Assembly (NCBI RefSeq): GCF_007004625.1
Contig: NZ_VIFV01000009.1
Location: forward strand, 48,141-112,140
Source of the DNA: Planococcus salinarum
GTDB taxonomy: Bacteria > Bacillota > Bacilli > Bacillales_A > Planococcaceae
Direction: 5' to 3'
DNA length: 64,000 bases
Position numbers and translations under genes: made by a program. Below are positions 52,714 to 61,484 of this stretch, piece by piece (position 1 is the first letter of the stretch; every line of letters begins with the position of its first letter). The notes below the pieces were generated by a model. That model saw only the letters and a list, made by a program, of their open reading frames with translations. It was not told where the DNA came from and did no database searches.

Positions 52714-53385
52714 ATGAAACTTACTGAAATCCTAACTTATATTGAAAATTACGAATTGCAGATGCTTCTCCCCCATGTTGAGTTCATTCAATTAAAAACA
52801 TATGAGGCTGGAGACACTATTTTAACTGAGGGCCATCGAATTGAAGGATTGTACTTACTTGTAAACGGAAAATGCCGGGTAGCCACCAATGAAATTACAG
52901 GGAAATCACTCTTGCTTCGCTTCTGTACTCCTTTTTCGATTCTCGGAGATATCGAATGCTTTCAGAACGTGCCTATTCAATCGGAAGTTAGTGCGGAGGA
53001 GCCGTGCGAATTTCTGTTTATCTCCATCGATTATTATAAACATTCCTTGTCTCTTGAACCTGAGTTTCTCCAGTTACTCTTAAAAGATCTAGCATATAAA
53101 CTGAAGACATGCACAACTGCTTCACGCGTCAATTTGCTGGCTTCTGCAGAAACAAGATTCGCGAGTTATTTATGTACAATAAAAACAGATGATAAGTTTG
53201 CGAAACAACTCGCAACCAATAACTTAGAAGAAATCGCTTCGCTTATAGGAACAACGCCCAGACATTTAAATCGGGTTATCCAAAAGTTTCAAGAAAAAGG
53301 AATCCTGCAGAAAACCCGGCATCAACTAATCATCACTGATTGGTCGTCCATCGAAAAGCTATCTGAGGGCATTCGATACGAATAA
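52714..53385 (+). CDS. Crp/Fnr-family transcriptional regulator (YeiL-like)
   Basis: 223 aa from ATG 52714 (AAAAGGTGAAATA upstream). The cyclic-nucleotide-binding-like sensor domain spans about 15-115 (YEAGDTILTEGHRIEGLYLLVNGK in part). A winged helix-turn-helix lies near 165-200 (NNLEEIASLIGTTPRHLNRVIQKFQEKG in part). No canonical Fnr cysteine cluster is seen at the N-terminus. Ligand unknown. Divergent from the HAD-IIB gene. Confidence 0.85.
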   Translation: MKLTEILTYIENYELQMLLPHVEFIQLKTYEAGDTILTEGHRIEGLYLLVNGKCRVATNEITGKSLLLRFCTPFSILGDIECFQNVPIQSEVSAEEPCEFLFISIDYYKHSLSLEPEFLQLLLKDLAYKLKTCTTASRVNLLASAETRFASYLCTIKTDDKFAKQLATNNLEEIASLIGTTPRHLNRVIQKFQEKGILQKTRHQLIITDWSSIEKLSEGIRYE

Positions 53386-53413
53386 GGTACTTATTCAAAT
53401 TCCCTAGGAATGA

Positions 53414-53525
53414 ACCGTTCGTACAAGTACATTTCTTAAATCGAAAAAGGGAGAAGAGTTGCTGTAATCATCTCTTCTCCCTTTTCGTATATATGCAGCT
53501 TCCGATAAGTTATGATATGTAAACT
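53414..53525. repeat. Dispersed repeat, copy 2 of 6
   Basis: ACCGTTCGTACAAGTACAT, a perfect stem AAAAAGGGAGAAGAG / CTCTTCTCCCTTTT, then TGCAGCTTCCGATAAGTT and ATGATATGTAAACT. It lies between convergent genes, 78 bp 3' of the minus-strand gene ending at 53603, and can act as a terminator for both. Confidence 0.85.
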
Positions 53526-53602
53526 AAATATATTTTCTTACCCTGATTGTTACACCTATAACTACAACAAGGACGAGTTCATATACGAAAATAGATTTCC
53601 CA

Positions 53603-54178
53603 CTAAAATCCTGAAACGATGTTACCCGCAGCATCCACGCCTGCGAATGCATAACTGCTTATTTCTGAAGCCTCAAAATAGTGGACAGCATAGCCGTTTT
53701 CCACCTCTATTTCGACAAGTGAATTCACTTTCCCCTGCAATTCCTTCAGAGTCTTTGCTTCCACTTCAGGGTAATTCGGCAAGACGACTACTTTCTCAAT
53801 ATCACTGCTCAAGACTTCCGCCGCCAGCACGACGTCGAATACTTCCTCTTTTATAAGTCGAGCACTCCAACTGTATCTCAATTTCCCGTCTTCTGTTTCT
53901 GCGAGTAGAGCATCAGCCCCTCGCACTTGATGGAACAACCCGTACGGACTATGAATCAACTGGACAGTCCGGTAATCGCCTATATCTAAAATGACAACTT
54001 TCCGATCTTCGAATTCCTTTTTATAAATTTCTTCGCCAAAATCCATCGGAACTAGCGCTTCGAGGGCAGCTGATTCCGTGTAGTGATAACCTGTGAGAAA
54101 CGGTGTTGCAAAATAAATGAGTAAAAGTAAGCTGGCGAATGTTAAAAATAACTTCGCTTTTCTGTGCTGCAACTTCAT
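53603..54178 (-). CDS. Hypothetical membrane-anchored protein
   Basis: 191 aa. A basic start (MKLQHRKAK) precedes one hydrophobic segment (LFLTFASLLLLIYFATPFLTG). It is followed by an extracytoplasmic domain with no known motif. GGAGGGAAAGGAC precedes the ATG at 54178. It is a single-gene unit between repeat copies 2 and 3. No homologue recognised. Confidence 0.7.
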   Translation of the reverse strand: MKLQHRKAKLFLTFASLLLLIYFATPFLTGYHYTESAALEALVPMDFGEEIYKKEFEDRKVVILDIGDYRTVQLIHSPYGLFHQVRGADALLAETEDGKLRYSWSARLIKEEVFDVVLAAEVLSSDIEKVVVLPNYPEVEAKTLKELQGKVNSLVEIEVENGYAVHYFEASEISSYAFAGVDAAGNIVSGF

Positions 54179-54424
54179 GTCCTTTCCCTCCATTTCCATA
54201 TCGCACTTACCAAAATTCTTGACTCCATTTGCTTGTAGGGCTCTTTTTTGTGGCTTAGATGTAGCAGCTTAATTCTACAAGAAAAGGTCTTTCTTTTTAT
54301 TCATTTAAACGAGATACTCTATGTACTCCCATATAATTACCATACCACAAGTAAGTTATGTGGTCTTTAGAGGATGAAAATTTCTATAAATATTTCCAAT
54401 TCGATTCTATCTTTTGCAGAATCA

Positions 54425-54540
54425 ACCGTTCGTAAAAGTACACTTTTCCATACAAAAAAGGAGTGAAGATTTGCCCAGAGCAATCTCTTCTCTCCCTTCC
54501 TATTCATGCAGATTTTGATAAATCAACAATTTGTTAACTT
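54425..54540. repeat. Dispersed repeat, copy 3 of 6
   Basis: ACCGTTCGTAAAAGTACACT, a stem of AAAAGGAGTGAAGA with TCTTCTCTCCCTT, then CTATTCATGCAGATTTTGAT and TTGTTAACTT. It sits 80 bp 3' of the lipoprotein gene (stop at 54620). The rest of 54179-54619 holds no gene. Confidence 0.85.
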
Positions 54541-54619
54541 TCTTAAGAAACAAAGGAGCTGCGAATTACAAAGATGTCCCTTGACTAACATGAATCTTTA
54601 TAATCGGTAAATAAGTGCA

Positions 54620-55012
54620 TTAGTCCAACAGGACCGTTTCCTCGATTACTTCCCCTTCTTCATTTTCCCACGATACATGCAATGTCATTTCTTCTGCAAA
54701 TTCTTCGATATCATTTTCCGTGGAATCGGAACTAGTTCCTACTGAAGAATGAATTTTGATTTTTTTGCCTTTGCGCATGCTGCCACCCGATTCACCTGAA
54801 GGATAGGAAATTTTGTACTCAACTTCCTTAGGAGAGTAATCTTGCTTGAACTCTAGCCCTCCTTCGGTACGGATTTCTTCTTTTCCAGAGTCATTGGAGA
54901 AAGTAGTTTGAATCGTTGCATTCCATGATTCTGTTTCACCCCTACTTACATAAGTTTCGTCCCTGGCATTGCCTGTACATCCTGTTACTAGCGTCAATAT
55001 CAGTAATGGCAA
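54620..55012 (-). CDS. Putative lipoprotein (N-terminus uncertain)
   Basis: The frame starts at TTG 55012 and shows the lipobox LVTGC followed by TGNARDE, so the mature protein would be lipid-anchored at Cys. The remaining about 118 residues are hydrophilic (SWNATIQTTFSN, GGSMRKGKKIKI) and of unknown function. The start is odd: the signal sequence lacks a basic N-region. GGGAAGG and an ATG at 55041 lie upstream, but out of frame by one base; shifting one base would give a normal basic signal (IKSIKVVLPLLIL). A frameshift, or a non-standard start, is likely. Confidence 0.6.
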   Translation of the reverse strand: MPLLILTLVTGCTGNARDETYVSRGETESWNATIQTTFSNDSGKEEIRTEGGLEFKQDYSPKEVEYKISYPSGESGGSMRKGKKIKIHSSVGTSSDSTENDIEEFAEEMTLHVSWENEEGEVIEETVLLD

Positions 55013-55207
55013 AACAACTTTTATACTTTTGATAGTATCATCCTTCCCTTTGACTCTCCCTACCGATTTTCTAGGAGCTTATCAAATATATGTCCTTGAA
55101 AACTAGTTGAGTGGGAAATGTTAGTAACCCTATTTTCTCATAAGATGTTATTAGTGAGAAGAGGGCAATAGTGATAACCATTCTTAGGAAGTGCAATATG
55201 CTTTGTT

Positions 55208-55322
55208 GGCGTTCGTAAAAGGACACTTTACCATACGAAGAGGGATAGAAGATGCTAATCAAATCGCACCATCTATCCTTTTGTAATTAAATTAATAATT
55301 TGGGATAAGCCATCAAATATAA
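55208..55322. repeat. Dispersed repeat, copy 4 of 6 (divergent)
   Basis: GGCGTTCGTAAAAGGACACT, a stem of AGGGATAGAAGATG with CATCTATCCTTTT, and a degenerate right part (GGGATAAGCCATCAAATATA). It lies 17 bp 3' of the minus-strand peptidase gene ending at 55339. The remainder of 55013-55338 holds no gene. Confidence 0.75.
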
Positions 55323-55338
55323 ATCAAAAAATCCTTAT

Positions 55339-56184
55339 TTATTCTAGAGAGTTACTACCAAAAAAATCATTCGCAATTTTGTTCATTTCATAAGGCTTCT
55401 CTATAACAGTCCAATGGCCACAGTTTTCTACTTCAACCAGTTTCGTGTGAGGAATGTGTTTTATCAGTAATTCTTTTATTAATTCAGGGGTCAAAATGTC
55501 ATAGACTCCCTGCACAATTACTATCGGAATATGTCTGATCTTAGCTAATTCATTGGTTAAATTATAATTTGCTAGAATGTCTTCACTGATTGCACCATTT
55601 ACCAAAGTGTTGATTGTGGTTTTCTCTTTTCGCTGTAAAGACTCCTCTGAATAAACATAATACTTGTCCAAGATATCAAATACTTCATTTACTGTTGCGC
55701 TCCCTCTTGCTACTCTTTCCTCTAAAACTGAGAGTTTAACTTTGTCTTCGTTTGACAAGCTTTTTTCTAATTCTTCCCCAAAAGTTTTGAAACCTTCAGC
55801 CGTTGCTCCGATTGCTGCTGTCAGAAATATTTTGTTTACTCGTTCCGGATACGTGGTGGCATACAATAGAGCTAACATAGAACCCCAGGATTCACCATAT
55901 AGATTTAGTTTTTCTAATTTTAATTCTTGACGCAGGCGTTCTAATGTATATACCTCATCTTGCATCGAATACTTCCCATCAATAGACTCAGCCGATTTCC
56001 CGCAGCCGGTTTGATCATAAAAAATTAATTTGAAATTTTGAGCTAACGGTAAAACATGTGGAAGGAAAAAGCGATGTTCACTACCAGGGCCGCCATGCAA
56101 AAAAACGATCTTCTCCCCTTTTCCTACTGTATTTAGATTTAACCTGTGCTCCTCGGGATTTATTCGGGTATATTGATCAGCCAC
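55339..56184 (-). CDS. pip: Proline iminopeptidase-like alpha/beta hydrolase
   Basis: 281 aa. HGGPG at about 30-34 and the nucleophile elbow YGESWGSMLALLY (about 95-107, Ser in GESWG) identify the prolyl aminopeptidase S33 group; the Asp and His are likely in VQGVYDILTP (about 225) and NCGHWTVIEKP (about 258). It removes N-terminal proline from peptides or hydrolyses related amides. Cytosolic. It is followed downstream by a repeat and lies 3' of pepF, which is transcribed in the same direction. Confidence 0.85.
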   Translation of the reverse strand: MADQYTRINPEEHRLNLNTVGKGEKIVFLHGGPGSEHRFFLPHVLPLAQNFKLIFYDQTGCGKSAESIDGKYSMQDEVYTLERLRQELKLEKLNLYGESWGSMLALLYATTYPERVNKIFLTAAIGATAEGFKTFGEELEKSLSNEDKVKLSVLEERVARGSATVNEVFDILDKYYVYSEESLQRKEKTTINTLVNGAISEDILANYNLTNELAKIRHIPIVIVQGVYDILTPELIKELLIKHIPHTKLVEVENCGHWTVIEKPYEMNKIANDFFGSNSLE

Positions 56185-56357
56185 TTACTTTACCTCCGTC
56201 CGTTTAGTTTTGTGCTCAATTCTTTTAAATTACGTAAAGATTTCTCCTTCATTATCGATAATGATTGGCGTCCGTAAAGCAGGAGATGTATGTCACACGT
56301 CATAGTGTGAGTGACTAGTTGAATTCAACATCTTTCTAACTTGCAAAAATATAATTA

Positions 56358-58184
56358 TTAAGAAGAAAATGACTCAACCCTGGTACAGTATTTTTCAGTC
56401 AGATCTAAATACTCTTTAATGGAGTCTTTTAGTGACTGCTGCGATGCATCCCAGAAAGCACTAGTTGATATATCGATGTCTAAATAGGTTTGCGCCAATT
56501 GCTCTATCGTCATTCTGCCCGAATTGCGTAATAGGTCATCATATCGCTCTTCAAAGCCGCTAGTTTGAGATTTGGAAAGTGCATAGACTCCATTGCTGAA
56601 TAAATAGCCTATTGTATAAGGAATGTTATAGAAAGGTTTTTCCGCATCGTAGAAATGGCTGATGTACATCCACTTATAAAGTGCCAGTTCCTCAACCTGC
56701 CCATCATAAAAGGCACTCTCCACTTCAGTTAGTACCGCTTTTATTTCCTCCACTGTAAGTGGTCCTTGTTTTCTTCTTTCATAAAACTTCTGTTCAAACT
56801 GAAATATATTCGGAACTGTGCCTACATACATCAGACCATTTCTGATTTTTATTTCAAGAAGAGCAAGCTTTTCCTGCTCATTTATGGTCTGCTGAAGTAC
56901 CGCATCCAGTACCAAGTTCTCCATAGACGTAGAAGCTGTTTCATCAATGCTTATTCCTTTCTGCTGAGCAAGAGCTGGTTCTTCATGCAGAAGGGAATTA
57001 TGATAGGCGTGTCCCAACTCATGGGCCAGGGTCACCACATCTTGATAGGTGTCCCGATAGGTAAGAAAGATTCGACTTTCCTTGGATAGTGGCATGGACG
57101 CACAAAATCCGCCTTCTGCCTTATCTGGCCGATTCTCCGTTTCAACCCAACCGTTCTCAAACGCCATTTCCGCGAAACGTCCTAACTTGTTGCTAAACTG
57201 ATGGAACTGTTTAATGATTAAACTTTTCGCTTCAGAATAGGCCATTTTTTCAGCAGGTGCGAAATAAGGCGCATCCAGTTCATACCAGCTGTTTTTCTTT
57301 GATTCATTCATCTCGAGTTTCCGTTGTATGTAAGCTTGATAGAGCTCCTTATTTTGTTTTATCGAAGATATTGCTGTATGAATGGTTTTTTCGTTCAAGT
57401 CATTCTGTTCCACCGCTTCTTTTAAAAGATTGGACCACCCACGTTGGTTGTAGATGTCTAATCGAGATCCAGCAATTCGATTTAGAACTGCGGCAAAAGA
57501 GTCGGCTTCGGCTTCACAAGCCTCTTTTATTCCCCTGGCAGCACGTTCCCGAAGAGAACGGTCCTTTGAGTAAACAGCATAATTCAGAGCCTGCCCTATG
57601 GATACATCCGTTTGTTGTTTATCGATTTCTATTGTTATTCTTAATTTGGTTAGCAGTAGTTGATGCTGCTGTTCCCATCCTTTTATACCATTAACAGACA
57701 GAGCACTGATTAACCTTTCCATTTCCGCAGGAAGCCGGTCTTTGATTGCCTGTTTCTGCTTTTCTAAATAAAACGAAATCGGTTTAACTGCCTCCAGGTT
57801 GATAAATTCATTCCATGCATCTTGCGGCATCGCAGCCAGAATTCGGTCTAAGTTGATCTTCAAGGAGTCCAATGTTGCTTTGGCTGCTGCACTTTTGTCC
57901 AGTAAAATTATGACTGTACTGTCTTTTACATTTTCGGCATACAAACAAGTCACAAACTCATCCACTTCCTCCCATTCACTTGTCAGCGATTGGAAATGGA
58001 GAACAATATCAAGTATTTCCTGAGTATCGTTATAGTCTGTAGTTGTACTTTGAGTATCAAGCTCTGTAGTTAAGATATGAAGATTCTCAGTTAAGCTGTT
58101 GATTAGTTTGCTTAATTTTTCTGATTGGCTTCCATTTTCATATAAAGAATCTAAATTCCAATTTGGAGTAAATAGTTGATTCAA
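56358..58184 (-). CDS. pepF: Oligoendopeptidase F-family (M3) metallopeptidase
   Basis: 608 aa. The zinc motif HELGH in TLAHELGHAYHNSL sits near 385, with a downstream Glu in the expected position (SIDETASTSMENL, about 413). Cytosolic PepF-like enzymes cut oligopeptides. The length and layout fit the M3B family. Starts at 58184 with an upstream promoter region. It lies 173 bp upstream of pip; the gap (56185-56357) contains a weak repeat-like block GGCGTCCGTAAAG near 56264. Confidence 0.92.
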   Translation of the reverse strand: MNQLFTPNWNLDSLYENGSQSEKLSKLINSLTENLHILTTELDTQSTTTDYNDTQEILDIVLHFQSLTSEWEEVDEFVTCLYAENVKDSTVIILLDKSAAAKATLDSLKINLDRILAAMPQDAWNEFINLEAVKPISFYLEKQKQAIKDRLPAEMERLISALSVNGIKGWEQQHQLLLTKLRITIEIDKQQTDVSIGQALNYAVYSKDRSLRERAARGIKEACEAEADSFAAVLNRIAGSRLDIYNQRGWSNLLKEAVEQNDLNEKTIHTAISSIKQNKELYQAYIQRKLEMNESKKNSWYELDAPYFAPAEKMAYSEAKSLIIKQFHQFSNKLGRFAEMAFENGWVETENRPDKAEGGFCASMPLSKESRIFLTYRDTYQDVVTLAHELGHAYHNSLLHEEPALAQQKGISIDETASTSMENLVLDAVLQQTINEQEKLALLEIKIRNGLMYVGTVPNIFQFEQKFYERRKQGPLTVEEIKAVLTEVESAFYDGQVEELALYKWMYISHFYDAEKPFYNIPYTIGYLFSNGVYALSKSQTSGFEERYDDLLRNSGRMTIEQLAQTYLDIDISTSAFWDASQQSLKDSIKEYLDLTEKYCTRVESFSS

Positions 58185-58355
58185 AGTCAGTCTCCTCTAC
58201 TTTTGTATAGAATTAAACTTCGGCTGATTCTTTGGTTCTTTCCTTTCGAATGAAAATTTTTGTTAAAGCACTGACAGTTATGTGTTTTCAATAAAAAGGA
58301 CTTTATACAAAGTTTACCATTAAGTGTGGCAGAAAATAGAGAGTAAACCTTTACA

Positions 58356-58483
58356 AAAGTTCTTTTATAAATATACTTTTGGAGATACAAAAGGAAGAGT
58401 AGTGCTAAATCAGCATTACACTTCCTTTCTGTTTGTGACCTATATATATCTTCTGCGTTTGGTAAATTTTGATATGTAAACTT
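58356..58483. repeat. Dispersed repeat, copy 5 of 6 (divergent)
   Basis: Weakly conserved left block (AGTTCTTTTATAAATATACT), a good stem AAAGGAAG..TGCT / AGCA..CTTCCTTT, then TCTGCGTTTGGTAAATTTTG and ATATGTAAACTTG. It lies 18 bp 3' of the minus-strand gene ending at 58501. The rest of 58185-58500 holds no gene. Confidence 0.75.
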
Positions 58484-58500
58484 GTATTTAAAGTAGAAAT

Positions 58501-58854
58501 TTACTTACTGTCCTCCAGCTCTTCTACAAATTCTAGAAATAAATCCTGAAGTTCTCCTTCAGTATTTATAGAATTCAGGAGTAATCTTGGTTCGACAGAA
58601 TCGGCATGATCTACCGGAATGCTACCATCGATGATGCCTAACATCGAGGAAATCGTATCTACCATGGTTTGTTCGATTATTTTCATCAAGGTCTCTCTTT
58701 TTTCCGATGGCAAACTGTTATATAAATTCAAAGCTTCTTTATAGTAGGGATCCGTTTTGGCATCCACTACCGCTGTCTCATATAGATCCTTATAACTTTC
58801 CAGATTTTCTTTAACAATTACTTCATGCAATGACTTAACAAATGTTTCATTCAT
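58501..58854 (-). CDS. Putative immunity-type protein, family A copy 1
   Basis: About 117 aa from ATG 58854 (AGAGGGATGATA upstream; ATG 58860 possible). It is acidic and mostly helical. It is clearly paralogous to the decayed gene at 61485-61833 (VKENLESYKDLYE against VKENLELYKDMYE; IIEQTMVDTISSMLGIIDG against IIEQTMIDTVSNVLGIIDG) and remotely to 63257-63631. Such small paralogues among SMI1/KNR4 genes look like immunity proteins of polymorphic toxins; that role is inference. Confidence 0.65.
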   Translation of the reverse strand: MNETFVKSLHEVIVKENLESYKDLYETAVVDAKTDPYYKEALNLYNSLPSEKRETLMKIIEQTMVDTISSMLGIIDGSIPVDHADSVEPRLLLNSINTEGELQDLFLEFVEELEDSK

Positions 58855-59011
58855 TATCATCCCTCTTTTCACAGTTTAATTTTATAAACGTTAACTAAGC
58901 AAAGGTTATTTATTGAAATTTCTAACTGAGCTGACTTTTTTATGGATTTCCTAATTTATTTTGAAACTGTTTAGTTTATTCGTAGAATTTTGGTGTTTCA
59001 AGTGCGCTGCA

Positions 59012-59197
59012 TTACAGTTCCCATTTATTTGCGTCCAAAACGGCATCGTCGAAATCCGCTAGCCAAGCTTGCATGCTTTCAAGATAATCCGGAAGTTCGA
59101 TATTCTCCCAAGCTTCCTTATTTTCTATAAAATCAATGATTAACTCCTGGATAAAGCGGATGGCGTCTTGTTTTGACTTAACCTGATCTGTGTCCAT
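59012..59197 (-). CDS. Small acidic protein coupled to SMI1/KNR4 gene (DUF7660-like)
   Basis: 61 aa, acidic and Trp-rich (KEAWENIELPDYLESMQAWL, ANKWEL). Its ATG overlaps the stop of the preceding SMI1/KNR4 gene (TAATG), so the two are translationally coupled. It resembles the small DUF7660-type proteins found in immunity loci; this match is from memory. Function unknown. Confidence 0.6.
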   Translation of the reverse strand: MDTDQVKSKQDAIRFIQELIIDFIENKEAWENIELPDYLESMQAWLADFDDAVLDANKWEL

Positions 59198-59670
59198 TAC
59201 GCCAGTTCCTCCTCGACCAATTCCAATAGAAAGTCCCCAAAATCATCCGCAATGATTTCCAGTGTCTGATCCTCTAAGGCATATGTCGGATCTAGAGCAA
59301 CCACTTTCGGTTCCCCTGTAGCATCTGTACTATGAAAATCCAGACAGAAAATCTCGTCACTGCCCGTATCATAAATCGCCAGAAAGTTGGCAGGCAGATT
59401 GATGCTTTTGCGTAAATTGAGCGTGTACCAGATGGCATCTGGCATTGAAGAGTTTTCAAAGTCTTCGTCGATGATCCCGTAAACTTCTTCCGAGCCAAAA
59501 TTTCCTGCGCCTAATGTCTGTAAATAATCCAGATAGGAACCGGTAAATTTTAGACCTACTGCTGCTTCTGCCTTCGCGATTAACTCTACTGACTTTTGCC
59601 CTTCAAAATCCGCTAGGTCTTTGTTCTTTGAAATGATTTTTTTAGCTTTTTGATAGGTTTTGATGCTCAT
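59197..59670 (-). CDS. SMI1/KNR4 (SUKH) family immunity-type protein
   Basis: 157 aa. The conserved start with VELIAKAEAAVGLKFTGSYLDYLQTLGAGNFG (about 28-59, only in part) and YGIIDED are typical of the SUKH fold, and IYDTGSDEIFCLDF near 100 matches the second half. SUKH proteins are common immunity proteins of contact-dependent and polymorphic toxins. GATGGAGGAGTAGCAGG precedes the ATG at 59670. It is coupled to the following 61-aa gene. Confidence 0.82.
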   Translation of the reverse strand: MSIKTYQKAKKIISKNKDLADFEGQKSVELIAKAEAAVGLKFTGSYLDYLQTLGAGNFGSEEVYGIIDEDFENSSMPDAIWYTLNLRKSINLPANFLAIYDTGSDEIFCLDFHSTDATGEPKVVALDPTYALEDQTLEIIADDFGDFLLELVEEELA

Positions 59671-59721
59671 CCTGCTACTCCTCCATCTTGTATTAGTTAT
59701 TTTCCTTAAAGCCGGACTTGG

Positions 59722-60138
59722 TTAGTCAGCATTTGATGCCTTATTTAGAAAATCGAGGAACTTTGTAAAGGTAGATCCACATAGTTCCACCTCCTCGAGG
59801 TCCATCCCGATGAACGGCATGGAGACAAAGGGCATCTCCTTGCTTCGCGTATCCATACAGTAAGCCGTATCCCCACCATCCGATCCGATGATCAACAGTC
59901 CAGGTGCAAATTCTTCGACACTGTAGCCTTCGTTATCTTCAATTAGTTCTTCAACCTTCCATAACTGGAGATAGTTATCACCGATTGGACCCTCGCCTCC
60001 ATTTGAATGCAACAGGAATTTGACATACTCTTTGGGAAATTGAAAGCCCAATTGACCTTCAACGTTTCGGATGACGTTTGGATCAGCCGGGTCATTTAGG
60101 TCAAGTGACTTTAGATATTGCTGAATGTCGGTATCCAT
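59722..60138 (-). CDS. SMI1/KNR4 (SUKH) family immunity-type protein
   Basis: 138 aa with the SUKH pattern VIRNVEGQLGFQFPKEYVKFLLHSNGGEG (about 21-49 in part), then VEELIEDN, APGLLIIGSDGGDTAYCMD (about 79-97) and FVSMPFIGMD. A second, different SUKH paralogue next to the first. GACAGGGAGAG lies upstream of the ATG. The 51-bp gap to the next gene suggests one transcription unit. Confidence 0.85.
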   Translation of the reverse strand: MDTDIQQYLKSLDLNDPADPNVIRNVEGQLGFQFPKEYVKFLLHSNGGEGPIGDNYLQLWKVEELIEDNEGYSVEEFAPGLLIIGSDGGDTAYCMDTRSKEMPFVSMPFIGMDLEEVELCGSTFTKFLDFLNKASNAD

Positions 60139-60258
60139 CTATTTTCTCTCCCTGTCTTTAAGTAACTTCTAACAAGTCCTGGTATATAAACCAAAATTTC
60201 TGTGTCAAGCAATCTTACGGCAGTCGCTCACGTAAAATTGCTTCGACTTTTTCTGTTG

Positions 60259-60405
60259 CTAGTTGTGCTGATTCTCATCCCTGAAAACAGATTTCTTTAC
60301 CCTTAGCAATTCAAGCAGCAGACCAACGTCTTCGTCTGCAATTGTTGTATCTTCACTGATGAAAATCCCAAGGGACCAACTTTTTCCAATTCGAGTTATT
60401 ACCAG
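60259..60405 (-). CDS. Possible 48-aa ORF overlapping the end of the Imm26-like gene
   Basis: A frame starting at CTG 60405 overlaps the Imm26-like stop and reads LVITRIGKSWSLGIFISEDT and then an amphipathic helix (VGLLLELLRVKKSVF). The composition looks coding. It may be the remnant of another immunity gene or a coupled small protein; the CTG start is weak evidence. No family recognised. Confidence 0.3.
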   Translation of the reverse strand: MVITRIGKSWSLGIFISEDTTIADEDVGLLLELLRVKKSVFRDENQHN

Positions 60406-60833
60406 TCATCCAACGATTTCGTCCATGAGGTACCTCCCATGATGCGGTCGATAATATGTTCCGCTTCCCAGACCGCTGCTACCTCAAGACCTTCGCACGC
60501 TTCTGCAGTTGCCTCCCGGATCTGGCCTTTGTAATAGATCGCGTATTCCCCAGCAGGCTTATCCTTAATGCAAGAAGGGGGTGGCCATTCTTTCTCTTCC
60601 GTTTCAAAAGGCCGGTTTTCTACAAAAGGCCACTCTCCCGACTTGAGCGCTGATTCATAAACACCCACGATAAATTGGTACTCCTCGTCCGACGGCAAGT
60701 CGTTCAGGGCGTTTCCATTATGCCGGTAGATTCCGATTACAGCATCCCGAAAAGCCCTTCCAAAGGCGTATTTACCAGTCGGCAGTGGAATGGCATAAAC
60801 ATCGCCCACTTTTCGTCTTCTTCGTTTGGTCAT
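60399..60833 (-). CDS. Imm26-like immunity protein
   Basis: 144 aa from ATG 60833, set by GAAAGGGATGAGCAGA; the frame is open to 60884 without a ribosome site. KVGDVYAIPLPTGKYAFGRAF (about 7-26) and FIVGVYESALKSGEWPFV (about 54-71) match the pattern of immunity protein Imm26 as I remember it. It neutralises a toxin domain in polymorphic toxin systems; the specific toxin is unknown and not in the window. Confidence 0.75.
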   Translation of the reverse strand: MTKRRRRKVGDVYAIPLPTGKYAFGRAFRDAVIGIYRHNGNALNDLPSDEEYQFIVGVYESALKSGEWPFVENRPFETEEKEWPPPSCIKDKPAGEYAIYYKGQIREATAEACEGLEVAAVWEAEHIIDRIMGGTSWTKSLDDW

Positions 60834-60915
60834 TCTGCTCATCCCTTTCGTTCGAAAACTCATTAACGTTCGTTTTCTATACAACTTTCACAAATCCTAT
60901 TGCATTTGGCCACAT

Positions 60916-61374
60916 TCACTTATCCGTTTCTTTGTTCAGTAATGTTTCATCAAACCAAACATCCACATAGTCTCCCGCAACCAGAAAACGCCAACCTGGA
61001 GCCAATCCAAGGTATTTAGTGATGTCCTTTAGCCACTCTTCGATATGAACCGTATGATAAGGCACAAAAAATTCAGGGTCATCTGACAGTTCTTCTCCTG
61101 TCCAGATAAACCAGCCTGAGGTGCCTTCCTCGGGATACATGCGGAGTCCATTAATCGGCAGTATGCCTTGTTTAGCGTTATAGGCGACACCAATTTTTTC
61201 CCGATCATCGGTCGGTAAGAAGGTTGCGCAATACTTTTCACAAACCCGCTTTTGTTCGATTGGTATATCCATTTGTATTGTTTCCTTTTTTACATTATTA
61301 TTCATGGATTCTTTACGTCTGATTAATTTTAAAAAGTTCCCTAATTCGTTTGTCAGCTTGGTTATTAGTTTCAT
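60916..61374 (-). CDS. Imm33-like immunity protein
   Basis: 152 aa. A variable N-terminus is followed by CEKYCATFLPTDDREKIGVA, PINGLRMYPEEGTSGWFIW (about 90-108) and YLGLAPGWRFLVAGDYVDVW (about 125-144). This block of GW and W residues matches the Imm33-type pattern I recall, found next to polymorphic toxins. The ATG at 61374 has a weak ribosome site; ATG 61305 is an alternative start. Confidence 0.68.
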   Translation of the reverse strand: MKLITKLTNELGNFLKLIRRKESMNNNVKKETIQMDIPIEQKRVCEKYCATFLPTDDREKIGVAYNAKQGILPINGLRMYPEEGTSGWFIWTGEELSDDPEFFVPYHTVHIEEWLKDITKYLGLAPGWRFLVAGDYVDVWFDETLLNKETDK

Positions 61375-61484
61375 ACCCTATACAAACCTTTCTAAAAAAA
61401 ATTTCTGCAGGAAGAATTGTATCCGTCTATTTTCTCAAAGTCTCTGCAAGCGTTGATTTGAAAACTAACTTTAAGTCAACTACC

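Noticed and set aside
55071..55262. 63-codon minus-strand ORF
   Set aside because: It lies across repeat copy 4 and has no ribosome site; explained by the repeat.
58187..58390. 67-codon minus-strand ORF upstream of pepF
   Set aside because: Overlaps the pepF promoter region and part of repeat copy 5; Lys/Phe-rich without motifs.
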